A stretch of DNA of 64,000 nucleotides from Caldalkalibacillus mannanilyticus JCM 10596 (GCF_000615945.1 NZ_BAMO01000015.1:24536-88535); one strand, 5' to 3'; shown: positions 8,708 through 18,677, counted from the stretch's first letter. A program made the numbers and translations. Notes: generated from the letters alone by a model not told the origin.

Positions 8708-9715
8708 TTAATTAGCTGTTATCTTCCCAGCATGAATATCTTCAAAATAATGACAGGCTACCTGATGATCTTGGGTCATATAACTCGCTGATCTAAGCTC
8801 AGGAACCTCTTCCTTACACTTATCCGTGGCAAAAGGACATCTTGTATGAAATCTGCATCCACTTGGTGGATCGATCGGCGAAGGGACATCTCCTTTTAAG
8901 ATCATACGCTCCTTCTTCTTTTCCGGATTAGGAATCGGAATGGCAGATAGAAGTGCCTTTGTATAAGGATGCTGCGGGTTATCAAAAAGAGATTTCTTAT
9001 CTGCGATCTCTACAATTCTTCCTAAATACATGACAATAATTCGATCCGAAATATGACGAACAACTCCCAAATCATGAGAAATAAATAAATAAGTGAGCTG
9101 AAAATCACGTTGTAATTGCTTCAACAAATTCAACACTTGCGCCTGAATCGAAACGTCTAAGGCAGATACCGCTTCATCACAAATGATCAGCTTAGGATTG
9201 AGCGATAAGGCACGTGCAATTCCAATCCGCTGTCTTTGCCCTCCACTAAATTCATGAGGATATCGATCTGCTTGATAAGGTTTAAGCCCTACTGTTTCTA
9301 GAAGCTCGATAGCTCTTTCTCGACGTTCAGACTTGGGAACAATGTTTTGAATCTCCATTGCCTCCACCAGCACCTGAACAACCGTCTGACGAGGATTGAT
9401 AGAAGCATATGGATCTTGGAATATGATCTGTAAATCCTTACGTTTTTTTCTCATTTCACGCTTATTTAGAGCAAGTAAATCCTTGCCGTCAAAAATAATT
9501 TCACCAGATGTAGGTTCATCTAAACGCAGAATCGCTCGACCTGTTGTTGACTTACCACATCCAGATTCTCCTACAATACTTACTGTTTCCCCTTCATTCA
9601 CATGGAAGGAAATATCGTCAACTGCCTTGACATGATTCACAGTACGCCCTAAAAATCCGCCCTTAATCGGGAAATATTGCTTTAGTCCTTTAACCTTCAA
9701 TAGTTCTTTCTTCAC
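8708..9715 (-). CDS. dppF: Dipeptide/oligopeptide ABC transporter ATP-binding protein (DppF/OppF type)
   Basis: ATPase subunit of a peptide/nickel-type importer. Walker A is GESGCGKST (~50-58), the signature is [15 protein letters not shown], Walker B is [12 protein letters not shown] and the switch His lies in FISHDLG. The C-terminal oligopeptide domain has [14 protein letters not shown]. Start is GTG 9715 with GGGAGGTG ten bases upstream inside the preceding gene; the two ATPase genes overlap by 26 bases. Last gene of a four-gene operon. Whether the cargo is dipeptide, oligopeptide, glutathione or metal chelate cannot be read from this subunit. Confidence 0.9.
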   Translation of the reverse strand: MKKELLKVKGLKQYFPIKGGFLGRTVNHVKAVDDISFHVNEGETVSIVGESGCGKSTTGRAILRLDEPTSGEIIFDGKDLLALNKREMRKKRKDLQIIFQDPYASINPRQTVVQVLVEAMEIQNIVPKSERRERAIELLETVGLKPYQADRYPHEFSGGQRQRIGIARALSLNPKLIICDEAVSALDVSIQAQVLNLLKQLQRDFQLTYLFISHDLGVVRHISDRIIVMYLGRIVEIADKKSLFDNPQHPYTKALLSAIPIPNPEKKKERMILKGDVPSPIDPPSGCRFHTRCPFATDKCKEEVPELRSASYMTQDHQVACHYFEDIHAGKITAN

Positions 9716-10721
9716 TTTGAAGATTCACCTCCCCTTGATCTTTCCATTCATCCGTATAAATCCAGCATCTGATTTGACTCTGTTCATCAACTTTTGTTAA
9801 CTCAGGAAGACGATCTATACAGATATCCCTAGCATGCGGACAACGGGGAGCAAATCGACAACCTTTTGGCATTTCTGTTGGGCTTGGCACTGATCCCTTA
9901 ATCGCTTCAAGCTCATCTTGGTCAATGTCATGTCGCGGTAAAGAATTCAACAAGCCGACCGTATAAGGATGTTTGGGATTAGAGAATAACGTCTGCACAT
10001 CTGAATATTCTACTACACTCCCGCAATACATAACAGCAACGTAATCACAAGTTTCCGCCACAACACCTAAATCATGAGTAATCATAATGACAGACATGTC
10101 TAATTTTTGTTGAAGCTCTTTGATCAGCTCTAGGATTTGCGCTTGAATCGTCACGTCTAGAGCGGTAGTTGGTTCATCAGCGATCAGCAGGTCAGGATTA
10201 CAAGCAAGTGCCATTGCAATCATCACACGTTGCCTCATTCCCCCAGATAGCTCAAAAGGATATTGATGAACTCTTTTTTCTGGAGATGGAATTCCAACAA
10301 GCTTAAGCATCTCTACTGACTTGGCCATAGAATCTCTTTTATTTAAATTTTGATGAACTTGAACAGCTTCAGCAATTTGTTCTCCTACAGTGTAGACAGG
10401 ATTTAGAGAGGTCATCGGCTCTTGGAAAATCATCGAAATTTGATTCCCACGTATTTTGCGCATTTCCTTCTCTTTCTTTGTCACCAAATCTTGACCATTA
10501 AATAAAATTTGACCGCCAACGATTTTACCGGGCTTTTGGATCAAGCGTAAGATCGAAAGGGACATGATACTTTTCCCTGACCCAGACTCCCCTACCACGC
10601 CTAGAGTCTGCCCCTTCGGCACGTGTAACGTTACTCCATCTACAGCTTTTACTTCCCCATCTTCAGTGAAAAAGGAGGTCTGTAGGTTTTTTATTTCAAG
10701 AATAGATTCTCTATTTTTCAA
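9690..10721 (-). CDS. dppD: Dipeptide/oligopeptide ABC transporter ATP-binding protein (DppD/OppD type)
   Basis: The partner ATPase, 343 residues, with Walker [10 protein letters not shown], signature [15 protein letters not shown], Walker [13 protein letters not shown] and switch MITHDLG. The C-terminal extension carries the [14 protein letters not shown] cysteines typical of OppD/DppD, where some relatives bind an Fe-S cluster. It sits third in the operon, between the DppB-type permease gene and the second ATPase gene, with which it overlaps. Confidence 0.92.
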   Translation of the reverse strand: MKNRESILEIKNLQTSFFTEDGEVKAVDGVTLHVPKGQTLGVVGESGSGKSIMSLSILRLIQKPGKIVGGQILFNGQDLVTKKEKEMRKIRGNQISMIFQEPMTSLNPVYTVGEQIAEAVQVHQNLNKRDSMAKSVEMLKLVGIPSPEKRVHQYPFELSGGMRQRVMIAMALACNPDLLIADEPTTALDVTIQAQILELIKELQQKLDMSVIMITHDLGVVAETCDYVAVMYCGSVVEYSDVQTLFSNPKHPYTVGLLNSLPRHDIDQDELEAIKGSVPSPTEMPKGCRFAPRCPHARDICIDRLPELTKVDEQSQIRCWIYTDEWKDQGEVNLQSEERTIEG

Positions 10722-10753
10722 TGAACTGCACCTCTTCTCTGTTTAAACTTCGA

Positions 10754-11674
10754 TTAGTTAAGATCAATTCGCTTATTGAGATAACGATAGGATATATCCA
10801 CAGCTAAGTTAACAAGAACGAATAATAAGGACAAAATCAATACCGTTCCTTGAACGATTGGAAAATCCCTTGCTCTAATGGATTCGATAATAAGGCGACC
10901 CATTCCATTAATAGCGAAAACGGATTCCGTAATGACCGTACCTCCAAGAAGCGCACCGAACTCAAGACCAACTACAGTTACAACCGGAATAAGCGCATTT
11001 TTTAATGCATGACGATAAATAACGACACGTTCACTAACTCCCTTAGCACGGGCAGTACGAATATAATCTTGTGTAATGACCTCTAGCATACTGGCACGAG
11101 TCATCCTAGCAATAATGGCGGCTCCAGCCGTTCCTAACGTGATCACAGGGAGAATCGTTTGCTGCCAAGTTCCCCAGCCCGATGGCGGGACTAATGATAA
11201 GTCAATAGCAAAGTATTTTATTAGCATCAATCCTAACCAGAAGTTAGGCATGGATAAACCAAACAACGCGATAATCATAAGAGTAACATCGGAAACTGTA
11301 TAATGACGTACTGCCGAAACAATTCCAGCGATCAGTCCTAAAAAGACACTTAAAATCGTACTATAGATGGCAAGTTCCACCGTAATCCAAAACCTGTGTT
11401 TAATCTCATCTAATACAGGGCGGCTGCTTCGAATCGATTGACCTAAGTCACCCTTTAAAATATTGCCCATATACGTGAAATATTGAATGTGTAAAGGGTC
11501 ATTTAAACCAAGCTTTTCTCGTAATTGCTCTACTTGTTTTGGTGGAGCACTTTCTCCCGCAATAATCTGTGCTGGATCACCTGGAATCAGGTGCATTAGG
11601 GAGAATACCAAGATCGTTACTCCTATAACAACAGGTATAGTTTGAATCAATCTGCGAATAATATATTTAAGCAA
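10754..11674 (-). CDS. dppB: Dipeptide/oligopeptide ABC transporter permease (DppB/GsiC type)
   Basis: A 306-residue inner-membrane permease with six predicted membrane segments. The N-terminal LIQTIPVVIGVTILVF and HLIPGDPAQ blocks are diagnostic of DppB/OppB permeases, and the EAA-type coupling loop is seen at DYIRTARAKGVSERVVIYRHALKNAL (quoted in part: TARAKGVSERVVIYRHAL). It pairs with the DppC-type permease encoded 18 bases upstream. Confidence 0.93.
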   Translation of the reverse strand: MLKYIIRRLIQTIPVVIGVTILVFSLMHLIPGDPAQIIAGESAPPKQVEQLREKLGLNDPLHIQYFTYMGNILKGDLGQSIRSSRPVLDEIKHRFWITVELAIYSTILSVFLGLIAGIVSAVRHYTVSDVTLMIIALFGLSMPNFWLGLMLIKYFAIDLSLVPPSGWGTWQQTILPVITLGTAGAAIIARMTRASMLEVITQDYIRTARAKGVSERVVIYRHALKNALIPVVTVVGLEFGALLGGTVITESVFAINGMGRLIIESIRARDFPIVQGTVLILSLLFVLVNLAVDISYRYLNKRIDLN

Positions 11675-11692
11675 TATCTTGCACCTCGTTTT

Positions 11693-12592
11693 CTATTTTT
11701 TCATTTTTGGATCTAACGCATCCCTTAATCCATCACCGAAGATATTAAATGCCAATACAACTATAACAATAGCTAAGCCTGGGTATAATGCTACATGCGG
11801 ATGATCAAACATATAGCTGCGCCCATCACTTAGCATAGCTCCCCATTCTGGTGTTGGAGGCTGTGCTCCTAGACCTAAAAATGAAAGAGCACTTGCTGTA
11901 AGAATCGCGGTAGCAATTCTTAACGTGGCTTGTACTATAATAGGGGATAAAATATTGGGAAGAATATGCTTAAATATAATACGCATATCACTGGAACCCA
12001 ATGCGCGAACAGCATCGATATACTCAAGCTTTCGAGCTGCTAAGGTTGAGCCTCGGACAATCCGAGCAAAAGCAGGAACGGAGAATATTCCAACAGCAAT
12101 AACCACATTCGTTAAGCTTCCACCGAGAACGCTTACAAGGGCTAAGGCAAGCAAAATTCCTGGAAAAGCTAAGAGAATATCCATCAGACGCATAATAAGG
12201 GAATCAACTCTACCTCCATAATACCCTGAGAAAATACCAAGTGGAATTCCAACTATTGCTCCAACCATAACGGAAAGAAAGCCTACCCAGAGAGTAATGG
12301 ACATCCCGTGGACAATACGAGTAAAGACATCGCGACCATTATGATCAGTCCCGAACCAATGTTCAGCTGAAGGAGATAACAATTTTATCGAATAGTTCAC
12401 CTTCGTCGGATCATGTTGTGTTAGCAGTGGTCCAAAAATCGCGATGAGGATGAATGATAAGATAAGATATCCTCCAATGAGTGCTGCTTTATTCCTGCTC
12501 AATTTCTTATAAAAAGCTCTCCATCCTGAACTTCGCTTATGAGTTGAGCGAGAATCCTTTTCTGCTAGTGCGTTTACATCTTGATTACTCAT
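11693..12592 (-). CDS. dppC: Dipeptide/oligopeptide ABC transporter permease (DppC/GsiD type)
   Basis: A permease of 299 residues. The N-terminal cytoplasmic stretch is followed by NKAALIGGYLILSFILI and the DppC hallmark HWFGTDHNGRDVFTRIVHG; the coupling loop is EYIDAVRALGSSDMRIIFKH. I place the start at ATG 12592, where AAAGG is eight bases upstream; the ATG nine bases further up overlaps that site. It is the first gene of the minus-strand operon dppC-dppB-dppD-dppF and is divergent from the binding-protein gene. Confidence 0.92.
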   Translation of the reverse strand: MSNQDVNALAEKDSRSTHKRSSGWRAFYKKLSRNKAALIGGYLILSFILIAIFGPLLTQHDPTKVNYSIKLLSPSAEHWFGTDHNGRDVFTRIVHGMSITLWVGFLSVMVGAIVGIPLGIFSGYYGGRVDSLIMRLMDILLAFPGILLALALVSVLGGSLTNVVIAVGIFSVPAFARIVRGSTLAARKLEYIDAVRALGSSDMRIIFKHILPNILSPIIVQATLRIATAILTASALSFLGLGAQPPTPEWGAMLSDGRSYMFDHPHVALYPGLAIVIVVLAFNIFGDGLRDALDPKMKK

Positions 12593-12601
12593 TGCATGCA
12601 T

Positions 12602-12812
12602 CCTTTCAGTTCAAAATTAATTTTTTCGATTTAACAAATATTTTGAAATATTTCTATTTCAATTTTAAATCTAATAATAGTATAATAAATTGTGTTGTAT
12701 TTTTATAGACTAAATTTTCTACCAGCTAATAAAAAGCTACATAAAACTTTAGTATTACTATAAAATACAGCATAAAGAATAAATTTTTATACTTAGAAGG
12801 GGGATTTTACAA
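12602..12812. promoter_or_regulatory. Divergent control region between dppC and the binding-protein gene
   Basis: A strongly AT-rich 211-base region that must hold promoters for both divergent transcripts. Several TATAAT-like hexamers occur (for example around 12677 and 12760), but I could not assign one with confidence. Confidence 0.4.
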
Positions 12813-14432
12813 ATGGTAAAAACTAAAAAATCCATGTGGTTCATTAGCTTCGTGTTGCTTCTTTCATTGCTTCTAGCAGCATGTGGCGGAGCTAATCAAG
12901 GAACTGAGCCAACACCAGAACAAGATGGCGCAGACACAGGAGACGTTACAGAAGAGGCAGTTGGTGGAGATCTTATTATCGCTTGGTTATCAGATGCGGT
13001 TTCTTTAGACCCTCATAGCTCAAACGACATTCCTTCCAGTAATGTAGCTTACAATATTTATGAAGGACTTGTTGTTCTTGATGAAAATAGTGAACTTCAA
13101 CCTAGGTTGGCTACAGAATGGACTCAAGTTGATGACACTACTTGGGAGTTTAAGCTTCGTGAAGGAGTTAAGTTCCACGATGGCTCTGATTTCACAGCAG
13201 AAGTGGTTAAGGCTAACATCGATCGTATTTTAGATCCAGAAGTTGCTTCACAGCGTGCCTTCCTTTTCGCAATGATTAATGAAGTTGTTGTGGTAGATGA
13301 CTATACTGTTCAATTCAAAACAGAGTATCCATTCGCTCCACTGCCCGCTCACTTAGCACATAATGGTGGTGGCATGATCAGCTTGGAATCCATTAAAGCG
13401 GACTACGAAAAAATGGCTGCAGGCGAAAATGTTGGAACTGCGATTGCTCAAACTCCAGTTGGAACCGGTTTCTTTAAATTCGATAGCTGGACTCCTGGTG
13501 AGCAAGTTAAATTAGTTCGTAACGAAGAGTATTGGGGAGAAAAAGCAAAACTAGATAGCGTTACATTCAAAGTAGTTAACGAAAGCTTAACTCGTATCTC
13601 TGAGCTTGAAACTGGCTATGCTCATATTGCAGATCCTGTTCAGCCTAGCGATATCAACCGTGTAGATAATTTTGCTGATGCTTCAGTAAACCGTCAAACA
13701 AGTACCAGCTTATCTTATATTGGATTCAACGCGCAAAAAGCGCCGTTCGATAACGTAAAAGTTCGTCAAGCTATTTCAATGGCTTTAAACAAAGATGATA
13801 TCATTAACGGAATTTATGAAGGGACTGGAATCCCAGCCGTTGGTCCTGTTGCTCCTGGAGTATTCGGTCATGATGAGTCTGTAACTCCAATTCCTTACGA
13901 TGTAGATAAGGCAAAAGAATTATTAGCAGAAGCTGGTCATCCAAATGGTTTCTCTACAACAATTTGGACTAATGACAACCCGCAACGTATTCAAATCGCT
14001 GAATATGCTCAATCTAAGCTTTCTGAAATTGGTATTGACGTAAAGGTAGAAGTTCTTGAGTGGGGTGCGTATTTAGAGAACACAGCTAACGGAAACCATG
14101 ATATGTTTATCCTTGGATGGTCTACTCCAACAGCTGATGCCGATTATGCAATGTATGCTTTATTCCATTCCAGCAACTTCGGAGCAGCTGGTAACCGTAC
14201 GTTCTTAAAGGATGCTGAGTTAGATGAGCTATTAGATAAGGGTCGTCAAGAAGCAGATCAAGATGCTCGTAAACAATACTACAGACAAGCGCAAGAAAAG
14301 CTTGTTGAGCTTGCTCCAATGCTGTACATCCACCATCAAGAATACCTAAATGGTGTACGCAGCGAAGTAAAAGGCTTTAGAGTTAACAGTGGTGGTATCT
14401 TCCAGCTTCAAAACGTATCACTAACTAAATAA
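12813..14432 (+). CDS. dppA: Peptide/glutathione-type ABC transporter substrate-binding lipoprotein
   Basis: A 539-residue extracellular solute-binding protein, family 5. The signal peptide ends in the lipobox LAAC (residues ~20-23), followed by a Gly/Glu/Asp-rich linker to residue ~50. Family blocks are LDPHSSNDIPSSNVAYNIYE, RLATEW, WEFKLREGVKFHDG, GTGFFKFDSWTPGEQVKLVR and PFDNVKVRQAISMALNKDDI. AGAAGGGGG precedes ATG. It captures the cargo for the permease encoded divergently to the left. GsiB-like (glutathione) and DppA-like annotations are both plausible; the true ligand is unknown. Confidence 0.88.
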   Translation: MVKTKKSMWFISFVLLLSLLLAACGGANQGTEPTPEQDGADTGDVTEEAVGGDLIIAWLSDAVSLDPHSSNDIPSSNVAYNIYEGLVVLDENSELQPRLATEWTQVDDTTWEFKLREGVKFHDGSDFTAEVVKANIDRILDPEVASQRAFLFAMINEVVVVDDYTVQFKTEYPFAPLPAHLAHNGGGMISLESIKADYEKMAAGENVGTAIAQTPVGTGFFKFDSWTPGEQVKLVRNEEYWGEKAKLDSVTFKVVNESLTRISELETGYAHIADPVQPSDINRVDNFADASVNRQTSTSLSYIGFNAQKAPFDNVKVRQAISMALNKDDIINGIYEGTGIPAVGPVAPGVFGHDESVTPIPYDVDKAKELLAEAGHPNGFSTTIWTNDNPQRIQIAEYAQSKLSEIGIDVKVEVLEWGAYLENTANGNHDMFILGWSTPTADADYAMYALFHSSNFGAAGNRTFLKDAELDELLDKGRQEADQDARKQYYRQAQEKLVELAPMLYIHHQEYLNGVRSEVKGFRVNSGGIFQLQNVSLTK

Positions 14433-14446
14433 TGGTTCAAAATTAA

Positions 14447-14483
14447 AGCGGATCTAGATTCTATCCTAGATTCGCTTTTATTT
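14447..14483 (+). terminator. Terminator after the binding-protein gene
   Basis: AAGCGGATCTAG pairs with CTAGATTCGCTT (one mismatch), followed by TTATTT. Confidence 0.8.
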
Positions 14484-14534
14484 AGTTATCACTGTCCATT
14501 TAAGTCCAAATAAAAAAAGAGCCTTCACAGACCC

Positions 14535-14813
14535 TTATTTTGCACTTTTATATAATTCAAAAATACTTAATCGTGGAGATACCATTAATTTTTCATAGGT
14601 GAATTCCGTTCCCAAACTAGACAAATCCACACTATTTAAAGCTTCCTCTACTTCTTCCGTCATTTCATCCTCTAGATACACATCTTTACATGTAGGACAA
14701 TCAATAGCAGGGACTTCTTTCACTACAATGTTAAATGCACCACCAGGCTCTATCCAGATACAATCCTTTACCGTTTCCTGTGCCCCTTCTTGATCACACC
14801 AAATACAGATCAC
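14535..14813 (-). CDS. YokU-like YgiT-type zinc finger protein
   Basis: A 92-residue protein with two CxxC pairs (CIWC near residue 3 and CPTC near residue 39), the arrangement of YgiT/MqsA-type zinc fingers and of Bacillus YokU. No HTH domain follows, unlike MqsA, so it is not a complete antitoxin, and no MqsR-like toxin gene is adjacent. AGGAGGG lies nine bases before ATG. The function is unknown. Confidence 0.75.
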   Translation of the reverse strand: MICIWCDQEGAQETVKDCIWIEPGGAFNIVVKEVPAIDCPTCKDVYLEDEMTEEVEEALNSVDLSSLGTEFTYEKLMVSPRLSIFELYKSAK

Positions 14814-15003
14814 TACGATCCCTCCTATTGTTCAGTATCGTCTGCTTATGTCTTTCTTTTTCATTTATTATAGCATAGAGAGCTATGAAGTGATGCAACT
14901 ATAAGTATTTTATATTGTTAGGATTAAAAATCGGTATTTCCCTTCCAGCTTACAAATCGCTAAAGTGAACAGTAAGAATCCTCGGAAAGGAAATAAAAGA
15001 ATC

Positions 15004-16047
15004 ATGCTCTACCATCCAACACAAATAAAAAATAAAACGGCTCATTGGAAGCAGCAGCAAATCCTACACTTTTTTCTAGGTCTGATGATCACTTTACTTT
15101 TAGCGGGGATCGCTCAAGCCCTTGCCCTTCTCCCCTATATCAAAGTCATGGGAGCGATGGTAATCGCTATTTTCTTAGGAATAGCGTGGAAAGCCCTAGT
15201 GCCATTACCATTAGTGCTGAACCCTGGAATCTCTTTCTCCAGCAAACAGCTTCTTCGCTTAGGAATCGTGCTTCTCGGTATTCGTTTTGACTATTCTAAG
15301 CTGGTTCATGTCAAACTGGAGCTCTGGCTCCTAGTTATGTTCAACGTGCTTGCTACCATTTTAATTGTCTATTTCATTTCCAGATGGTTGAAGATTGAAA
15401 ACAAGCTTTCCATTCTAATTGCCTGCGGAACAGCGATCTGTGGAGCAGCAGCTATTCTTGCTATCGCCTCTCAAATTAGGGCGAAACAAAATGAGATCCT
15501 CACCGGAACAGTGACCGTCGCCGTAGTGGGAACCTTGTTTACCCTTCTTTACACTTTGGTCTATCCTTATACCTCATGGAGTCCTGCTATCTACGGAATA
15601 TTTGCTGGTGCCACACTGCATGAAATGGCTAATGTCCTTGCAGCTGCTGCTCCTGCAGGTGAACATTCAGAAGATATAGCCGTTTTTGTCAAATTAACTA
15701 GAGTTGCCATGCTCGTCCCTATCTCTTTGATCGTAGGCGTTTTATTTGGGAGAATGGAGCGGAAGCAACAGAAGAAACCTTCTCCTATTACACTTGATGT
15801 CCCTTGGTATGTATTCGGCTTTATAGGGGTCAGCCTCCTGCACTCTATTGGAATTATTCCTACTGAGATTGAATCTATGATTGTTTTTCTCTCTTATTTA
15901 TTCCTTGCTATGTCCATGGTCGCTCTAGGCTTAGGGATTGATCTGGTGACTCTTGTTAGAAACGGGCTACGAACGGTGATTGCGGTTCTAATAGGCTCCG
16001 TTTTTCTCGCCATCATGACCTTTCTATTCATCTGCTATCTGGGCTAA
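15004..16047 (+). CDS. YeiH family putative sulfate exporter
   Basis: A 347-residue polytopic protein of the UPF0324/YeiH family with about ten hydrophobic segments. Conserved blocks include LNPGISFSSKQLLRLGIVLLG, quoted here as PGISFSSKQLLRLGIVLLG, then ACGTAICGAAAILA and GATLHEMANVLAAAA. I chose ATG 15004, with AAAGGAAA about ten bases upstream; a GTG 39 bases earlier has no ribosome site. The family is annotated as a putative sulfate exporter on context rather than strong biochemistry. It converges on a LysR gene of the CysL/YeiE type and overlaps its end by 24 bases; a yeiH-yeiE pairing is known in enterobacteria. Confidence 0.88.
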   Translation: MLYHPTQIKNKTAHWKQQQILHFFLGLMITLLLAGIAQALALLPYIKVMGAMVIAIFLGIAWKALVPLPLVLNPGISFSSKQLLRLGIVLLGIRFDYSKLVHVKLELWLLVMFNVLATILIVYFISRWLKIENKLSILIACGTAICGAAAILAIASQIRAKQNEILTGTVTVAVVGTLFTLLYTLVYPYTSWSPAIYGIFAGATLHEMANVLAAAAPAGEHSEDIAVFVKLTRVAMLVPISLIVGVLFGRMERKQQKKPSPITLDVPWYVFGFIGVSLLHSIGIIPTEIESMIVFLSYLFLAMSMVALGLGIDLVTLVRNGLRTVIAVLIGSVFLAIMTFLFICYLG

Positions 16048-16910
16048 ATGCTGCATAAATATTTCGAGTGCCTTCGATTCCACAGTCTCCTTCTTTTGAA
16101 GGATCATACACTGACGCTCTAATTTTTTATCTGCCCACTTTAGAGCGTGCAGTTCCCCATATGCTATTTCTTTCCGCACAATCCAATGAGATAATATGGC
16201 GATCCCTAAACCAGCAGCAACCGCCTCTTTCACACCTTGACTGCTACTAAAAACAAAAGAACGCTGCATCTCAATCTTATACTCCTGAAGAAAATGATCG
16301 CTATACGCTCTTGTACCAGAGCCTTGCTCACGAAGAACCCACACTTGATCCTGTAAATCCTGAATCGAAACACGTGTCTTGCTGGCTAAAGGATGCTGAT
16401 TCGGTACAATCAAAATCATCTCGTCTGTCATAAAATCTCTACTAAGCACATCTTTGTGCTGCACCTCACCTTCCACCAAGCCTATATCTAGCTCATTGCT
16501 TTTCACTTTCTGCATAATTTCCTCCGTGTTCGCAATAGCTACCTCAATATCGACCATAGGATACAGGCTGGTGTATTCCGCAAGAAGCCTGGGAAGTAAG
16601 TATTCTCCTAATGTATAGCTTGCTCCTATCTTAATGGTTCCCTTTACTATGTTTTGAAGAAGATCAATCTCTTGCTTTGCTCCTTCGTAAATTTGCAGCA
16701 TTCTTTTCGCTCCATCATAGAGAATCTCTCCAGCCTGAGTAAGCTTCACTTGCTTTGAGGTTCTGTGAATCAGCTTTGTCCTAAATTCCCTCTCTAGATT
16801 TTGAATGTGCAGGCTCACTCCGGCTGAGAAATATGTAGAAGCTGTGCCGCCTTGGAGAAGTTTTTTTGTTCCGCAACCGTAACAAATATCTTTAATGAAT
16901 CCACAATCAT
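16024..16910 (-). pseudogene. LysR-family regulator (CysL/YeiE-like), single-base frameshift
   Basis: The intact C-terminal part reads VSLHIQNLEREFRTKLIHRT through a LysR effector-binding domain to the stop at 16024. The N-terminal helix-turn-helix lies in another frame: from ATG 16910 (AAAGGTG upstream) it reads MIVDSLKIFVTVAEQKNF and KAAQLLHISQP, then stops. Adding one G at the complement of 16820-16821 restores SQPGVSLHIQ, the universal LysR sequence, and a 295-residue protein. Regulators of this type control sulfur or sulfite genes, which fits the convergent YeiH exporter. As written the protein lacks a DNA-binding domain; the error may be in the consensus sequence. Confidence 0.85.
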
Positions 16911-16962
16911 AATGATCACCTTTCATTCGTTCCAAAATTAGATTCGTTATATTTTTTATCTC

Positions 16963-17014
16963 GTTCTAAGCGTCAGGTGAAGGAAAAACTCCATCTGATA
17001 GAACTCTTCTTTAT
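16963..17014 (+). repeat. Dispersed intergenic repeat, copy 2 (shortened)
   Basis: Starts GTTCTAAGCGTCAGGTGA, resembling the left part of copy 3 (GTTCTAACCGTCGGTAAG), then jumps to AAAAACTCCATCTGATAGAA and CTCTTCTTTAT. About 40 bases present in copy 3 are missing, so it looks like a deletion derivative. It ends inside the first PerR box upstream of the catalase gene. Confidence 0.7.
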
Positions 17015-17025
17015 AATAATTATAA
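17011..17025 (+). promoter_or_regulatory. PerR box upstream of katA
   Basis: TTATAATAATTATAA is a perfect 7-1-7 palindrome matching the PerR consensus. It lies just upstream of the -35 box of the catalase promoter. Confidence 0.85.
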
Positions 17026-17033
17026 TTTAACTA

Positions 17034-17093
17034 TTGACTGTTGGCAAAAACCAATATAAAATGTATTTATAACTAAATAATAATTATTATAAA
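17034..17093 (+). promoter_or_regulatory. katA promoter and second PerR-like box
   Basis: TTGACT (17034-17039) and TAAAAT (17057-17062) are separated by 17 bases. A second palindromic AT element, AATAATAATTATTATAA (17077-17093), covers the region just after the expected start point. Two PerR boxes flanking the promoter would give tight peroxide-responsive repression (inference). Confidence 0.7.
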
Positions 17094-17152
17094 TAAGTAA
17101 TTAATACAAACTCTACTTATTTGTTTACTGCCATAATGAGGAGGAATTACAC

Positions 17153-18613
17153 ATGAAAAAATTAACAACAAATCAAGGTGCACCTATTGGAGATAATCAA
17201 AATTCGAGAACCGCAGGTGAACGAGGACCCACCCTACTGGAAGATTATCAGCTACTAGAGAAACTAGCTCATTTTGATCGAGAACGTGTACCTGAACGTG
17301 TCGTTCATGCTCGTGGAGCGGGGGCACATGGTGTTTTTAAAGTAACGAATAGCATGAAAAAATTTACAAAAGCAGCCTTTCTTCAAGAATCAGGGAAAGA
17401 AACACCTGTTTTTGTACGTTTCTCAACGGTTGTTCATGGACAGCATTCACCTGAAACCTTACGAGATCCTCGTGGATTTGCCGTTAAATTTTACACCGAA
17501 GAAGGGAACTATGATTTTGTAGGAAATAACCTGCCTGTCTTCTTTATCCGTGATGCAATGAAGTTTCCTGACATGGTCCATTCACTTAAGCCTGATCCGC
17601 GAAACAATATTCAAGGAGCGGATCGTTACTGGGATTTCATGTCCCTTACTCCCGAATCTACTAATATGCTGCTTCATCTTTTCTCGGATGAAGGGATTCC
17701 AGCAACCTACCGTCATATGCGCGGTTCGAGCGTGCACGCTTTTAAATGGATTAATGAGTATGGAAATATGGTTTATACAAAGCTACGCTGGCTTCCAAAA
17801 GAGGGAATCAAGAATTTAACTATGGAAGAAGCGGCTGCTATTCAGGCACATGATTTCAACCATGCAAGCAGAGATCTATATGACGCGATCGAACAGGGTC
17901 AATTCCCTGAATGGGATTTATATGTACAGATTCTTGATCCAACTGATCTGGACTCCTTTGATTTTGATCCCCTTGACCCTACAAAAGATTGGTTTGAGGA
18001 AGATATTCCATCTCAATTTGTGGGAACGATGACTCTAAATCGTAATCCTGAAAATGTGTTTGCTGAAACGGAATCGGTAGGATTTAACCCAGGAGTCGTT
18101 GTACCAGGTATTGAACCATCTGAAGATAAACTGTTACAAGGTCGCCTCTTCTCCTACTCTGATACTCAACGCTATCGTATAGGAACAAATTATCTGCAAT
18201 TACCAATCAACTGCCCATTCGCACAAGTAAATAACAACCAACGAGATGGTTCAATGCCAATTAAGCAGCAAAATAGTCACATCAATTATGAACCCAACCG
18301 TTATCAGGATACTCCAAAAGAAGATCCAGCTTACAAGGATTCTATCTCACCACTCCATGGCTCTGCAGGACGTCAAAAAATTAGTAAAACAAATGACTTT
18401 GGTCAAGCAGGTCAGGTATGGCGCCGTTATAGTCCAACAGAGCAAGAGGCTGTCATTCGCAACTTATCAGCCGATCTACAATCAGTATCCGAGCAAACCG
18501 TATTACTTGCCATCTGTAATTTTTATCGTGCTGATGAAGAGCTTGGTAAACGTTTGGCAGACAGCTTAAAAGTAGATATCACTCCATATCTGAAACACAT
18601 AGGTCGATCCTAA
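17153..18613 (+). CDS. katA: Catalase, small-subunit haem type
   Basis: A 486-residue clade-3 haem catalase that decomposes hydrogen peroxide. Visible are the catalytic His in ERVVHARGAGAHG (residue 52), the Asn region DFVGNNLPVFFIRDAMKFPD, and the proximal haem Tyr in RLFSYSDTQRYRIG. AGGAGG precedes ATG. No katG-like or Dps gene is adjacent. The two PerR boxes upstream indicate peroxide regulation, as for KatA of Bacillus. The length and all active residues look normal. Confidence 0.97.
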   Translation: MKKLTTNQGAPIGDNQNSRTAGERGPTLLEDYQLLEKLAHFDRERVPERVVHARGAGAHGVFKVTNSMKKFTKAAFLQESGKETPVFVRFSTVVHGQHSPETLRDPRGFAVKFYTEEGNYDFVGNNLPVFFIRDAMKFPDMVHSLKPDPRNNIQGADRYWDFMSLTPESTNMLLHLFSDEGIPATYRHMRGSSVHAFKWINEYGNMVYTKLRWLPKEGIKNLTMEEAAAIQAHDFNHASRDLYDAIEQGQFPEWDLYVQILDPTDLDSFDFDPLDPTKDWFEEDIPSQFVGTMTLNRNPENVFAETESVGFNPGVVVPGIEPSEDKLLQGRLFSYSDTQRYRIGTNYLQLPINCPFAQVNNNQRDGSMPIKQQNSHINYEPNRYQDTPKEDPAYKDSISPLHGSAGRQKISKTNDFGQAGQVWRRYSPTEQEAVIRNLSADLQSVSEQTVLLAICNFYRADEELGKRLADSLKVDITPYLKHIGRS

Positions 18614-18677
18614 TCCTACTATTGAAGACATGTTCAAGTTAATAAGAATAAAGTTGTTTAGTGTTACAAACTTAAAC

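Noticed and set aside
14535..14813. Possible MqsA-type antitoxin
   Set aside because: Only the zinc-finger half is present; no HTH and no toxin gene nearby.
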